Shown in pieces: positions 7,688 to 16,291 of a stretch of 64,000 nucleotides of DNA. Location: positions 1 to 64,000 of the forward strand of contig NZ_VRYN01000005.1 of assembly GCF_008124605.1 (NCBI RefSeq). Direction: 5' to 3'. The position numbers were made by a program, and so were the translations under genes. Position 1 is the first letter of the stretch, and every line of letters begins with the position of its first letter. The notes beneath the pieces were generated by a model. It ran no database searches. It was not told where the DNA came from and worked only from the letters and a program-made list of their open reading frames with translations. This stretch comes from Halobacterium salinarum DSM 3754 (GTDB lineage Archaea > Halobacteriota > Halobacteria > Halobacteriales > Halobacteriaceae).

Positions 7688-8065
7688 ATGGGAGACACTG
7701 ATCGCGCCGTCGTGAAGACGTACGTGCCAGCGGACCAGAAAGCCACGTGGCAGGATCACGCCGAGCGATTAGATATGACGCAAAGCGAGTTCCTCCGAAC
7801 GATGGTGCAGGCCGGACGACGGGGGTTCCTGGACGACAGTCCAGACGGTGGTTCTAGCGACGCAACCCCTAGGGGTGATGCCCTCGAAGACCGGGTTCAA
7901 TCGATGGTCGACGAAGGGGATGCGGTGTCCTGGGATGAGTTAGTCGCTCAACTGGCGGGGGACTTCGAGGACCGGATCGACACCGCGGTGCAGTCCCTCG
8001 CAGACGATGGTGTGATTCGGTTCGACCCGCGACGCGGTGGCTACGTTTCCCAGGCTGATGAGTGA
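7688..8065 (+). CDS. Small DUF5805-like protein coupled to the recombinase
   Basis: A 125-residue acidic protein. The N-terminal half (RAVVKTYVPADQKATWQDHA, then LDMTQSEFLRTMVQAGRRGF) matches, from memory, a haloarchaeal family (DUF5805) often found directly before integrase genes and resembling a ribbon-helix-helix DNA-binding fold. The C-terminal half (about 75-120) looks like a small winged helix ending in FDPRRGGYV. ATG 7688 gives the family-like start; ATG 7649 would add 13 unrelated residues. It overlaps the recombinase gene by 8 bp (ATGAGTGA). A role as excision or expression modulator is inference. Confidence 0.65.
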   Translation: MGDTDRAVVKTYVPADQKATWQDHAERLDMTQSEFLRTMVQAGRRGFLDDSPDGGSSDATPRGDALEDRVQSMVDEGDAVSWDELVAQLAGDFEDRIDTAVQSLADDGVIRFDPRRGGYVSQADE

Positions 8066-9131
8066 GCCACGTGATTCCTTGGCGAGGGAGACCGATGCTG
8101 ATGCGCGTGACGATCCTATCGGCTACTTCCTCGAGGACATGCAGTATCACGGCAAAGCAAAGCGAACCCGGGACGCGTACGCACGCGTCCTCCGGTCGTT
8201 CGAAGCGTTCCTTTCGAACGCCGGCGCGCAGCCGGTCGACGCCGGCCGCCGGGATTGCTTGACCTGGGTGCATCACCTCCGCGAGCAGTACGCCGAAAGC
8301 ACGGTCGCGACGTACGCGTCGTACGTGAACCGGTTCTACAGTTACATGCAGCAGGTCGGCGTCGTTGACGGGAATCCGATGGCGTTGGTCAGCCAGGAGA
8401 TGGACGAGGCCATCGACACGAACCCCACTCGGAGGGACATCTCGGTTGCGGCGATGCGGGAGTTCATCGCGGACATCACCCACCCGTTGGAGCGCGCCGT
8501 GATCGTTGGACTGCTGAAAACCGGGCTTCGAGTCGGCGAGCTCTGCAACCTCGACCTCCGGGATGTCAACCTGGACGCGCCGGCTGTCTCCTCCGCCTAC
8601 GAGGTGGGGGTACGCGGCCAGCTCGGCAGCCACCCCGACACGCTGTACGTTGATCCGGCGATGAGCCGTGGCGAAACGGTCAACGGCGAGCAGCGCTCGG
8701 CGTCGAACAAGCGCAAGCGTGCCACGCTCGTCCCCCTTGACCGGGAGTTGAAAACCGAACTCGTCCGGTGGTTGGCGATTCGACCGGACACCACATCGCC
8801 TGCCGACCCGGTGTTCGTGAGCACGCAGGACGCATGGGGCAAGCGTCTGACGCCGGAGATGGTCCGAGGGATGGTGCGGCGACACGCCGAACCCCGCGGG
8901 TGGTATCACAAAGGTGGGGACGCCGCCGAGAACGTAACGCCACATTACTTCCGGCATTTCTTCACGACGCATCTCCGGAACCGGACTGGTGATCGCGGCG
9001 TCGTGAAATACCTCCGCGGCGACGTGGCCGACGACATCATCGACACGTACACGCACAACTGGGGGGATCGAGTACGGGAGGTGTACCTCAATCACATCTA
9101 TTCGCTGACTACCACCCATGGAGGAGGTTGA
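8058..9131 (+). CDS. Tyrosine recombinase / integrase (XerC/D-like)
   Basis: A 357-residue recombinase of the lambda-integrase family. The N-terminal SAM-like core-binding domain spans about residues 20-110 (KRTRDAYARVLRSFEAFL). The catalytic domain has the box I Arg in LLKTGLRVGELCNL (about residue 155), a basic Lys strand (NKRKRATLVPL), and HYFRHFF with the His-x-x-Arg pair. The third-position His (usually LGH) reads LRGD, and the nucleophile is probably the Tyr of DTYTHNW. From memory, this LRGD variant occurs in other haloarchaeal integrases. ATG 8058 overlaps the upstream gene, implying coupled translation. No attachment site or tRNA could be recognised nearby. Confidence 0.85.
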   Translation: MSEPRDSLARETDADARDDPIGYFLEDMQYHGKAKRTRDAYARVLRSFEAFLSNAGAQPVDAGRRDCLTWVHHLREQYAESTVATYASYVNRFYSYMQQVGVVDGNPMALVSQEMDEAIDTNPTRRDISVAAMREFIADITHPLERAVIVGLLKTGLRVGELCNLDLRDVNLDAPAVSSAYEVGVRGQLGSHPDTLYVDPAMSRGETVNGEQRSASNKRKRATLVPLDRELKTELVRWLAIRPDTTSPADPVFVSTQDAWGKRLTPEMVRGMVRRHAEPRGWYHKGGDAAENVTPHYFRHFFTTHLRNRTGDRGVVKYLRGDVADDIIDTYTHNWGDRVREVYLNHIYSLTTTHGGG

Positions 9132-9394
9132 TAAACCGCATTCAACGATAGAGAGACGTTGGAGGTCGGCGTTGTGGCCACAACAGGCTTAATCGGCTAT
9201 TGATGCGTCTTTTTGCCCGATCCAGTGAATGGACCCCCCTCAGACGGCTCTCCAAACGCCCACTCTCAGATCCGACGTCACGGATGTGGGAGCATTCAGT
9301 TGTCGGGTTCTATATTCATCCGTTCGTTAACTATCGGGGGCGTAGCATCGAGTTCCTGATGTCTGTCTTCGGCGCCGATATACGGTTCGGAGGG
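9132..9394. other. Intergenic segment downstream of the recombinase
   Basis: 263 bp of lower GC between the recombinase and the HD-like relic. A 74-codon plus-strand frame (9200-9424) crosses it but has basic, irregular composition and runs into the convergent relic, so it is not called. The segment could hold an attachment site; no repeat pair was found by eye. Confidence 0.35.
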
Positions 9395-9733
9395 TCAGAT
9401 GAAAGAATCCAGTTTCTTGCGTAGGGTCTTTCGTAGCTCCGCCGAGCCACCCAGCCCGTAGTAATCACTGTTCCCGAGGATGTCCGCAGCTTTGACCATC
9501 ACCGCACCACGTCCCACCTCGAAACATCGTTCATAGATATCGAGATCATCGTCGATGGTCTCGTCGAAGCTAGTGGCGTCCGCGATGTTCGCAACGTCGT
9601 CTCCGAACTCCGAGCGAGTCTCAGCAGACGTCACGTGTGTATCTACCACAGATCGTGGAGGAACCCAGATGACGACAGACGTGTCATACTCCCTGTTGTA
9701 GAGGTCCGTTCCCACCGTACTGTGGCGGATCAC
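9395..9733 (-). pseudogene. Truncated HD-domain-like protein (C-terminal half)
   Basis: A 112-codon frame whose C-terminal half (GAVMVKAADILGNSDYYGLG, then a Lys/Arg-rich helix) resembles the end of HD-superfamily phosphohydrolases, where VKxADxLDN follows the metal site. The upstream His-Asp motif expected about 80 residues earlier is not seen, and GTG/ATG starts are ambiguous. It lies at the edge of the low-GC island beside carbonic anhydrase and may be a 5'-truncated remnant. Another possibility is a small unrelated protein. Confidence 0.35.
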
Positions 9734-9773
9734 CGGTTTCGGATTCTCGCCCGAAGAGCGCAGTCCGCCGCGG

Positions 9774-10457
9774 TTAGTAACTCCAGAGCCGAGTGATCCG
9801 TGACGCGATTTCGGGCGCTTGCTCGCGGAGCGCCGATGGGTCGGTTTCGCCGTCGACGTTGATCACGTGTGCTTCGCCACGGGAGCCCGGGTACACGTCC
9901 TGGAAGTCGTACACCGCGCCGACGACCGAGACGTCGTCGTCGACGCGGTCGCTTTCCAGAAGGAACTGGACCTGCTGGTCGACGTTGTATTCGACGAGTC
10001 GGTTGATCGCTGCGGACTCTGAGAGGTCCGCCGGGAGCAGATCCACCCCGGCCGCTAGTCGCGTGCGGATGGGAGTCAGCGAGTGCGCGATCCCCGGCGG
10101 CTCCGCCCCAGTGTCGCCGGTGAGATCCCGGTACGCTGCTGTGACCGCGCCACAGCCGGTGTGACCCACCACGACGGCTGTCTCCGTTCCAGTGTGCTCG
10201 ATGGGGTAGAGCACGTCGCCGGAGACGACGTCTCCGTCGGGGGTTTGTTGGATCACTCGGTTGCCGATGTTCGCGCAGGTGAAGATACTTCCGGGGTCCG
10301 TGTTCGCCCACAGTTCGTCCTGAAGCACCCGTGAGTCGGCACAGCAGACAGTGACTGCGTCGGGGTGTTGTGCGTTCTGGACGTCGTCGAACCGGGACTG
10401 GAACTCGGCGGCATGGCGCTGGTTGCCCGCCAGCATGTCGACGATCACGTTGTCCAT
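9774..10457 (-). CDS. Beta-class carbonic anhydrase
   Basis: A 227-residue zinc enzyme interconverting carbon dioxide and bicarbonate. The beta-class signature is clear: CCADSRV (Cys ligand plus the Asp-Arg dyad) and HTGCGAV (His and Cys ligands). ATG 10457 (MDNVIVDMLAGNQRHAAEF) starts the family helix; the longer upstream frame encodes Arg/Pro-rich sequence without a family match. It is transcribed alone, toward the island edge. An 80-bp gap separates it from the methyltransferase gene. Confidence 0.9.
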   Translation of the reverse strand: MDNVIVDMLAGNQRHAAEFQSRFDDVQNAQHPDAVTVCCADSRVLQDELWANTDPGSIFTCANIGNRVIQQTPDGDVVSGDVLYPIEHTGTETAVVVGHTGCGAVTAAYRDLTGDTGAEPPGIAHSLTPIRTRLAAGVDLLPADLSESAAINRLVEYNVDQQVQFLLESDRVDDDVSVVGAVYDFQDVYPGSRGEAHVINVDGETDPSALREQAPEIASRITRLWSY

Positions 10458-10537
10458 GCACACACCGACGGGGTGCCCCATGATATATGCGGGGGCCAAG
10501 CAGCCCGTTGCCTCCAACGGTGGCCGCCGTGGGTGGG

Positions 10538-11347
10538 TCAGGCGGCGCCGTCGACGACGCCGCGGGCGAGGAGGTACTCGACGCGAACCGTGTTGTCCGC
10601 GAACCACTCATCCAGCGTGGCAAGCGCGTCTTCGCGGAGGGCGCTCCGCGCGCCGGGGTCGTCGAGCGCGCGCAGCGCCGGTGAGAGCGGGCCGGCCTCC
10701 TCGGCGAAGTTCCGCCAGAAGTGCTCGGGGGAGACGTACCGGAAGCGCGCGATGCGGCGCTCGAAGGTGAGCTCGCAGGCGTCACCCAGGTGGTCGCGGA
10801 CGAACTCCGGGTTCCCCCACCGGAGGTGCGCCCAGGGGTCGTGGTCGTCGTGTCCGACGTAGTCATCGAGCACGTCGGTGAGCGCTCCCACCAGGCCGTC
10901 GGGGGACCACGCGGTGAACGCGACGCGGCCGCCGGGCTGGGCGACGCGCAGCATCTCGCGGCCGGCCTCGGCTGCGGCCGGGGAGAACACGTGGCCGAAA
11001 CTGGAGAGCACGACGTCGAAGGCGTCGTCGGGGAACGGGAGCGTGCTGGCGTCCCCGGCGACCCAGGAGATGTCGTTGTAATCCGTGAGCTGTGTGGTGT
11101 CACGGGCGAGTTCGAGCATCGACCGCGTGACGTCAAGCCCGGTGACGGTTGCGCCGGCGCGGCGGGCGGTGAGGGCGGCGTTCCCGGTGCCACAGCCGAC
11201 GTCCAGGACCGTGTTCCCGGGGTCGACGCCGCAGGCGCTCACGAGGCGTGCGATCGCGGGCAGCAGGTTCGGGGCCAGTGAGGGGTACCGGCCCGCCGAC
11301 CACGTGTACGTCGCGCGTTCGGTCCCGGTGTCGGGAGCGGTGTTCAT
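10538..11347 (-). CDS. SAM-dependent methyltransferase (class I, UbiE/type 11)
   Basis: A 269-residue Rossmann-fold methyltransferase. Motif I VLDVGCGTGNAAL is at about residues 49-61, motif II is GLDVTRSML, and later motifs are VAGDASTLPF and PGGRVAFTAW. The substrate is unknown; the family includes quinone and small-molecule methylases. ATG 11347 (MNTAPDTG) is chosen because the frame upstream runs antisense to the HTTM gene. It is divergent from the HTTM gene, with 135 bp between the two starts. Confidence 0.85.
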   Translation of the reverse strand: MNTAPDTGTERATYTWSAGRYPSLAPNLLPAIARLVSACGVDPGNTVLDVGCGTGNAALTARRAGATVTGLDVTRSMLELARDTTQLTDYNDISWVAGDASTLPFPDDAFDVVLSSFGHVFSPAAAEAGREMLRVAQPGGRVAFTAWSPDGLVGALTDVLDDYVGHDDHDPWAHLRWGNPEFVRDHLGDACELTFERRIARFRYVSPEHFWRNFAEEAGPLSPALRALDDPGARSALREDALATLDEWFADNTVRVEYLLARGVVDGAA

Positions 11348-11450
11348 CAGCGTGAGAAGGGCGTGCGTGCTCAAGAATACCACGGAAGGCGAGGATGTGG
11401 TGGGAGTCGTGGCGGCGCCCTGCCGTGGTCGTGGGGACACGTGCCAGGCA

Positions 11451-11460
11451 ACGTTTATCA
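11451..11460 (+). promoter_or_regulatory. TATA-like box of the HTTM gene
   Basis: ACGTTTATCA is centred about 28 bp before ATG 11483, the spacing expected for an archaeal leaderless transcript. The same ACGTTTATC core precedes the kynureninase-like gene at 63607-63615. Confidence 0.5.
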
Positions 11461-11482
11461 GCGTCGGGGGCCAGTCGGGTGT

Positions 11483-12958
11483 ATGCGTTTCCGAGCAGCG
11501 GTCGCGTCGCGTCTCGGCGTCGACACGCGATCGTTGGCCGCGTTCCGTGTCGGACTCGCGGTGGTCGTGCTGGTTGACCTGGCGTTGCGGCTGCAGTCGT
11601 TGACGGCGTTCTACACCGACAGTGGCGTGCTCCCGCGGGCGGTCATGCGCGCACAGTATCCGGTCGTCAGCCGCGCGTCCTTGCATATGCTTTCGGGGGC
11701 GGCGTGGGCACAGGCGGCGCTGTTCGCGGTGACGGCGGTGGCCGCGGTCGCGTTGCTCGTTGGGTATCGGAGCACAGCCGCGACGTTCGCAACGGGAGTG
11801 CTCGTGGTGTCGATGCACGCCCGAAACCCGCTGGTGTTGAACGGCGGTGATCTCGTCCTGCAGATGCTGTTCGTGTGGGCGCTCGGGCTTCCCCTGGGGG
11901 AGCGCTGGAGCGTGGACGCCGTGGATCGGGGGGCGTGGCGGGACCGCGTCGTCTCGGTGGCGACCGTGGGGGTGCTGTGCCAGCTCGTGATCATCTACAC
12001 GTCGAACGCCGTGTTGAAGCTTCGCGGGGACGCGTGGGTGTCCGGGACGGCCGTACGGACGGTGTTCAGTCTGGAGATGTTCGTCGTCGGGCTCGGCCAC
12101 GTGCTGTCGGAAACCCCGCGGTTGTTGGTGGCGTTCGACCGAGTGTGGCTGGTGTTGCTCGCGGGGTCGGTGTGTCTGATCGTGTTGACCGGGTGGTGGC
12201 GGGCGGCGGCGGCGGCGGTGTTCGCGGGGATGCACCTGGGGATGGCGGCGACGATGCAGCTGGGCGTGTTCCCGCTCGTCGCAGTCGTCGGACTGGTGCC
12301 GTTCGTTCCCGGTTGTGTCTGGGAGGCGGCGGCTGCAGCCCGCCCACAGCGCACCGTGCATCCCGTTCGATGGATTGCCGACCAGCGTGAGAGGGCGCCG
12401 TCGGTTCCAGTGCCGTCACTGCCTCGATCCGTTCGAGCGCGCGCTCGAACCGCCGTAACGGGCGTGTTCGTGGTGTTGCTGGTCGGACAGGCGGCGTACA
12501 CGGTCGTCTCAGTCGGGGGTGTGGAAACGCCGGTCAGCGTCGGGCCACTCGACGCCGGCGACGCGCCACCACCGCGGTGGTACATGTTCGCCCCGGAGCC
12601 ACTCAGCGTCGATCACTGGGTGAAAGCGCCGGCCACCACGCCCGGCGGCGGGCGCATCGGGGCGTTCGCTGGCGGCGCGTTCTCCTGGGGGAAGCCCCCC
12701 GACGTGTCAGCCCAGTATCCGAGCGCGCGGTGGCGCAAGTACGTCGTGAACATCGCCGACAGCGACAGCCGCGCGGTCCGGGCGGGGTTGGTGGCCTATC
12801 TGTGTCGGCGGTCGGCGGCCGGAACGCCGCACCGGAGGGTGACGAACGTGACCGTCTATGACGTCCGGCAGCCGACGCGGCTCGGCGGGTCGGAGCCGAC
12901 ACACCGGCGTCGAATCGGGGCAGCGGACTGTCCCGTGAACGCTGCCGAACGGGTGTAG
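11483..12958 (+). CDS. HTTM (vitamin K-dependent carboxylase-like) membrane protein
   Basis: A 491-residue protein. The N-terminal ~290 residues hold several hydrophobic helices. A preserved segment around MHARNPLVLNGGDLVLQMLF is characteristic of the horizontally transferred transmembrane (HTTM) family, related to gamma-carboxylases. A further helix at about 325-342 is followed by a C-terminal extracytoplasmic domain of about 150 residues (WYMFAPEPLSVDHWVKAPA). ATG 11483 sits one TATA distance from the putative promoter. The enzymatic activity of prokaryotic HTTM proteins is mostly unproven. Confidence 0.75.
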   Translation: MRFRAAVASRLGVDTRSLAAFRVGLAVVVLVDLALRLQSLTAFYTDSGVLPRAVMRAQYPVVSRASLHMLSGAAWAQAALFAVTAVAAVALLVGYRSTAATFATGVLVVSMHARNPLVLNGGDLVLQMLFVWALGLPLGERWSVDAVDRGAWRDRVVSVATVGVLCQLVIIYTSNAVLKLRGDAWVSGTAVRTVFSLEMFVVGLGHVLSETPRLLVAFDRVWLVLLAGSVCLIVLTGWWRAAAAAVFAGMHLGMAATMQLGVFPLVAVVGLVPFVPGCVWEAAAAARPQRTVHPVRWIADQRERAPSVPVPSLPRSVRARARTAVTGVFVVLLVGQAAYTVVSVGGVETPVSVGPLDAGDAPPPRWYMFAPEPLSVDHWVKAPATTPGGGRIGAFAGGAFSWGKPPDVSAQYPSARWRKYVVNIADSDSRAVRAGLVAYLCRRSAAGTPHRRVTNVTVYDVRQPTRLGGSEPTHRRRIGAADCPVNAAERV

Positions 12959-12982
12959 CAAGCGAGCAGCGGCGGGTCGGCG

Positions 12983-13888
12983 TTACTGTGGTGGGATCGC
13001 GGTCTCCGTCGGTGCGGTGGTGAGCGCCTGTCGCACACTGGCAACACGCTCCCCAGTGGCCTCGTGTTGGTTCTCCATGAGCACGGTCTCGCTCGGGAAC
13101 AGTTGCTCGCCGACGGTGAGGCCGTGGTCGCGGGCGGTCGATCCCGTGACCGTGAGGTAGACACCGACGCCGGCGTCCGCGATCGCGGCTTCTTCCTCGT
13201 CGTGGTCGGCATCGGGGTAGGTGAACGTCAGGCCCTCGGTCACGGCGGTGCCGAGCACGGCTTCGACGAGGCGCTCGTAGCGGGGGCTGATGCAGACGGG
13301 GCCGCTGTAGGCGTCCAGAAACGCCCGGTCGACGCCCGCCGAACCGTGGGCGTCCGGCGTCGCCAACAGCGTGTGATAGACCGTGTCGCCGAGCCCAGAG
13401 GCGACGCGCACGTCCGTGTCGACGGGATCGATGCGCTCGTTCACGTCCGCGATCGAGGTCAGTGGCTCGGGACGGAGCCCCACCACCTCCTCGAGCACGA
13501 GGTCCGCGCTGTCGAACCCCAGGGCGAACTCGTGCGTGCGGAGCGCGCGAAACGGCTCCTCGCGCCCGATGAGTTCGACGCGCGTCCCCGCCACGGTCAC
13601 GGTGAGCGAGTCGAACACGATCCGGCGTGGTTTCCCCACACGGGAGTCCCGCAACAGCGTGTAGTCGGGGGCCGTCGGCTCGTCGGGAGTGCTGTACGCA
13701 GCGAGCCGCTCGTAGACACCACGAGCGTCGTGGTGGTCGCCTTTCGTGAGCCCCTTCTCGTAGCGCAGCGTCGTGGCGATGTCGTCGGCGACCGACGCCG
13801 CGTCGGCGAGCTCGCCGACGCGGTCGAGAACCGCCTCCAATGGCCGTCCTTTCCGCGGGACGGCGATGCGAACCGGCGGGGGTGTCAT
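12983..13888 (-). CDS. Conserved haloarchaeal protein with a HisG-like start
   Basis: A 301-residue soluble acidic protein. Its opening RIAVPRKGRPLEAVLDRVGE resembles the first strand of ATP phosphoribosyltransferase HisG, and later segments (FALGFDSADLVLEEVVGL) recall the same periplasmic-binding-type fold. The PRPP-binding and C-terminal regulatory features of HisG are not recognisable, so it is probably a divergent relative or only a fold match. It is convergent with the HTTM gene and follows the coiled-coil gene on the same strand by 48 bp. Function unknown. Confidence 0.6.
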   Translation of the reverse strand: MTPPPVRIAVPRKGRPLEAVLDRVGELADAASVADDIATTLRYEKGLTKGDHHDARGVYERLAAYSTPDEPTAPDYTLLRDSRVGKPRRIVFDSLTVTVAGTRVELIGREEPFRALRTHEFALGFDSADLVLEEVVGLRPEPLTSIADVNERIDPVDTDVRVASGLGDTVYHTLLATPDAHGSAGVDRAFLDAYSGPVCISPRYERLVEAVLGTAVTEGLTFTYPDADHDEEEAAIADAGVGVYLTVTGSTARDHGLTVGEQLFPSETVLMENQHEATGERVASVRQALTTAPTETAIPPQ

Positions 13889-13936
13889 TGTTGGGTGCAG
13901 CCAGTGCGCGCCGAAAACCGTTGTGATCCCGAGCGC

Positions 13937-15289
13937 TCAGGCGCTGAACACGTCCGACAGCTGGTCGCGCCAGTCGTCGATGGCGTCGACGTGCTCGGAG
14001 AGCTCGGCGACGTCGGCTTCGAGGGCGTCCACGTCGCCGGAGACGTCGGCCAGCGCCAGCACGTCGTCCTCGGTGTCCGCGAGGCGCTCGTCGAGGGCGT
14101 CCACGTCGCCGCGCAGCCGGTCCAGCGACGATTCGAGGTCGTCGACAGCCCCGACCGTGGCTTCGACGTCGTCGACGCGCTCGTGCAGCGCCGCCCGGTC
14201 GTCGGCGGCAGCGTCGACGGACTGCTCGACGCCAGCCACGTCGTCGCGCACCGTCGATAGCTCGGTTTCCAGGTCGGCCACGTCGTCTTCGAGGTCGTTG
14301 AGCACGTCCTGTGCCGTGCCGTTGTCGTCGATGAACGACTCCAGGGCGTCGGTGTACGCTTCGATCTCGGAGACCCGGGACTGCAGGTGTGTGAGCTCCA
14401 CGCGCGTCGATTCGGGTACCCCACCCATCGCGTCCTGGATGGTTGCGAGGTCCTCGTCGGCGACGGCGTCGTTGCGGATCGCGTCCGCGAGCGCGGCCAC
14501 GATCTCCGAGCCGTCACGGGGCGCAGCGTCCACACCCGCAGCGTCGTCGGCGGCGCTGGTGTCGGCGGCCACCGTGTCGGTTGGCGGGTCGGCGTCGGCG
14601 GTGTCGTCGCCGTCGGTGGTCGCCGTCGCTTCGAGTGCGGCGCCCGTCCCTGTGGTGTTGTCCGCGGGCTGGCCGTCGGTGTCGGGGCTCGTGTCGTCGG
14701 TGTCCTCGGGCTCGGTCCCACCGATGTCGGTGAGCCCGGCGTCGTCGCCGAGGATTTCGGCGTCGTCGGTGACCGGCGTGTCGACATCGGCGTCGCCGAC
14801 GTCCGCTTCGACGGATCCGAACTCGTGGTCGGTGGTGTCCTCGTCTTCGAGCCCGGGGACCGTGTCGCGGTCGCCGCCCGCCAGCTCCCGCACCACGTCG
14901 CTGGACTCCGGCGGGATGGCGTCCTCGATGTCGGGGCCGTCGACGTCGATCTCCGGGGCCGAAAGGAACGGCGTCTCGTCTTGGTCGTCCTCCATGCGGA
15001 CGCCGTAGACGGTGGTGAACGATTCGCCGGCGTCGATCTCGCGCTCGAAGCGCACGACGCCGTCGCCCGTCGCCGTCCAGTGTTCGCTGCCGTATTCGGG
15101 GTGGAACCCGATCTGGTCGATGCCGAACTCCTCGGGGATCTCGTCGGTGATCGTCAGCGTCACCCCGCCGTCACGGGTCGAAGACACGTCGAAGGCGACG
15201 GCCGGCACCGGGAAGTCCTCGGCGTTGAAGAACTTGCTGACGGTCACACCGTTCGTTTCGACGACTGTTTCGTCACTCACGGGCATCAC
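13937..15289 (-). CDS. Acidic coiled-coil protein of unknown function
   Basis: A 450-residue protein in three parts. A beta-rich N-terminal domain (about 1-105) includes VSSTRDGGVTLTITDEIPEE. A low-complexity Asp/Thr/Ala linker follows (about 108-265). A long C-terminal coiled coil (about 290-445) has repeated Leu/Val heptads such as DDLESSLDRLRGDVDALDER. There is no signal peptide or membrane helix. A structural or scaffold role is plausible but unproven. A second ATG immediately follows the first. Confidence 0.75.
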   Translation of the reverse strand: MMPVSDETVVETNGVTVSKFFNAEDFPVPAVAFDVSSTRDGGVTLTITDEIPEEFGIDQIGFHPEYGSEHWTATGDGVVRFEREIDAGESFTTVYGVRMEDDQDETPFLSAPEIDVDGPDIEDAIPPESSDVVRELAGGDRDTVPGLEDEDTTDHEFGSVEADVGDADVDTPVTDDAEILGDDAGLTDIGGTEPEDTDDTSPDTDGQPADNTTGTGAALEATATTDGDDTADADPPTDTVAADTSAADDAAGVDAAPRDGSEIVAALADAIRNDAVADEDLATIQDAMGGVPESTRVELTHLQSRVSEIEAYTDALESFIDDNGTAQDVLNDLEDDVADLETELSTVRDDVAGVEQSVDAAADDRAALHERVDDVEATVGAVDDLESSLDRLRGDVDALDERLADTEDDVLALADVSGDVDALEADVAELSEHVDAIDDWRDQLSDVFSA

Positions 15290-15372
15290 CCTGGAGTGCG
15301 TCGTTCATACAGCAATCTACGCGGAGAGGCCCTTAAATTGCCGGGGGGTAGGTGTATGCGCGAGGTGGGGGC

Positions 15373-16209
15373 CTACGAGACGTCGATGCGGTCGCCGATT
15401 TCGACGACGTCGAGGCGCTGTGGTGACGCCATGCTGCGGGTGTGTGCGTGCAGCGCCGTCGGGTCCGCGGTCAGTCCTTTCCACATGTCCCAGTGCGTGG
15501 GGACCAGCCGGTCGAGTTGGAGGGCGTTCGCGCACGCGACGACCTCCGTCTCCGTGTTGTACCACGTCGTGACCGACGGTTCGCGGGTCTGTTTGTCGGG
15601 GATCTCGCCCGTCGATCCGAACGCCAGGATCCCCACGTCGATGTCGTGGGCCGCCCCGATTTCCGCGAGGGCGTCGGCGGGTTTGGTGTCGCCGCCGTGG
15701 AACACCGTGCCGGCGTCGTGCTCGAAGACGTACGACACCGGCTGGACCGCGTCGGGGTCGTGTGCGGGTGTGACGTGGACGGTGAACGAGCCGATGTCGT
15801 AGGTGTCACCGACGGCGACGCGCCGGTACTGATCGGTGGTGACGGCGTAGTCGTCCTGCCAGCGTTCGTCGTCGCGGGCGACCGCGATCGAGGCCTCGGG
15901 GGCGTACAGCGAGCAGCCCGTGTCGGCGAGCAGCGGGGCCTGGCTCGGGCCGTGGACGTGGTCGGTGTGCTCGTGGGTGGCGAGCACTGCGTCGGCGTCG
16001 GAGACGTCACGGGGATCGAACGGCACGGGGATCATGCGCACCGTTCGCGGCGGGTCGCCGGTCCCCAGGTAGGGGTCGACGAACAGCGTCGTGCCGTCGC
16101 TGGCCTTCAGGATCACGCCGTTGCAGCCGAGATACCAGACCGCGATGCCGTCGGGATCGGCGGCGGCGACGGCTGCGGGCAGCCAGTCGCCCCAGTCGGA
16201 GTGCACCAT
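15373..16209 (-). CDS. MBL-fold metal-dependent hydrolase (UlaG-like)
   Basis: A 278-residue metallo-beta-lactamase-fold protein. The metal motif HEHTDH follows DADAVLAT, with a second ligand region FHGGDTKPADAL and a C-terminal PTHWDMWKG. It resembles UlaG/L-ascorbate-6-phosphate lactonase-type hydrolases, but the substrate is unknown. ATG 16209 (MVHSDWGDW) is selected because the upstream frame overlaps the divergent regulator and its promoter. Confidence 0.8.
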   Translation of the reverse strand: MVHSDWGDWLPAAVAAADPDGIAVWYLGCNGVILKASDGTTLFVDPYLGTGDPPRTVRMIPVPFDPRDVSDADAVLATHEHTDHVHGPSQAPLLADTGCSLYAPEASIAVARDDERWQDDYAVTTDQYRRVAVGDTYDIGSFTVHVTPAHDPDAVQPVSYVFEHDAGTVFHGGDTKPADALAEIGAAHDIDVGILAFGSTGEIPDKQTREPSVTTWYNTETEVVACANALQLDRLVPTHWDMWKGLTADPTALHAHTRSMASPQRLDVVEIGDRIDVS

Positions 16210-16260
16210 ACCGGCCGTTGGTGGCCCGCGTCCTAAGCGTTCGGTGGTTCGGCCAGGGCA

Positions 16261-16282
16261 CTTAACAGCACGTGGACACGTG
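16261..16282 (+). promoter_or_regulatory. TATA-like box with tandem CACGTG palindromes before the Bat-like regulator
   Basis: CTTAACAG (16261-16268) lies about 28 bp before ATG 16292. It is followed at once by CACGTG at 16269-16274 and again at 16277-16282. Two identical palindromes between TATA and start suggest an operator, possibly autoregulatory; this is inference. Confidence 0.4.
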
Positions 16283-16291
16283 TACGATGTG

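Noticed and set aside
9200-9424. 74-codon plus-strand frame downstream of the integrase
   Set aside because: Basic irregular composition, no family likeness, overlaps the convergent HD-like relic.
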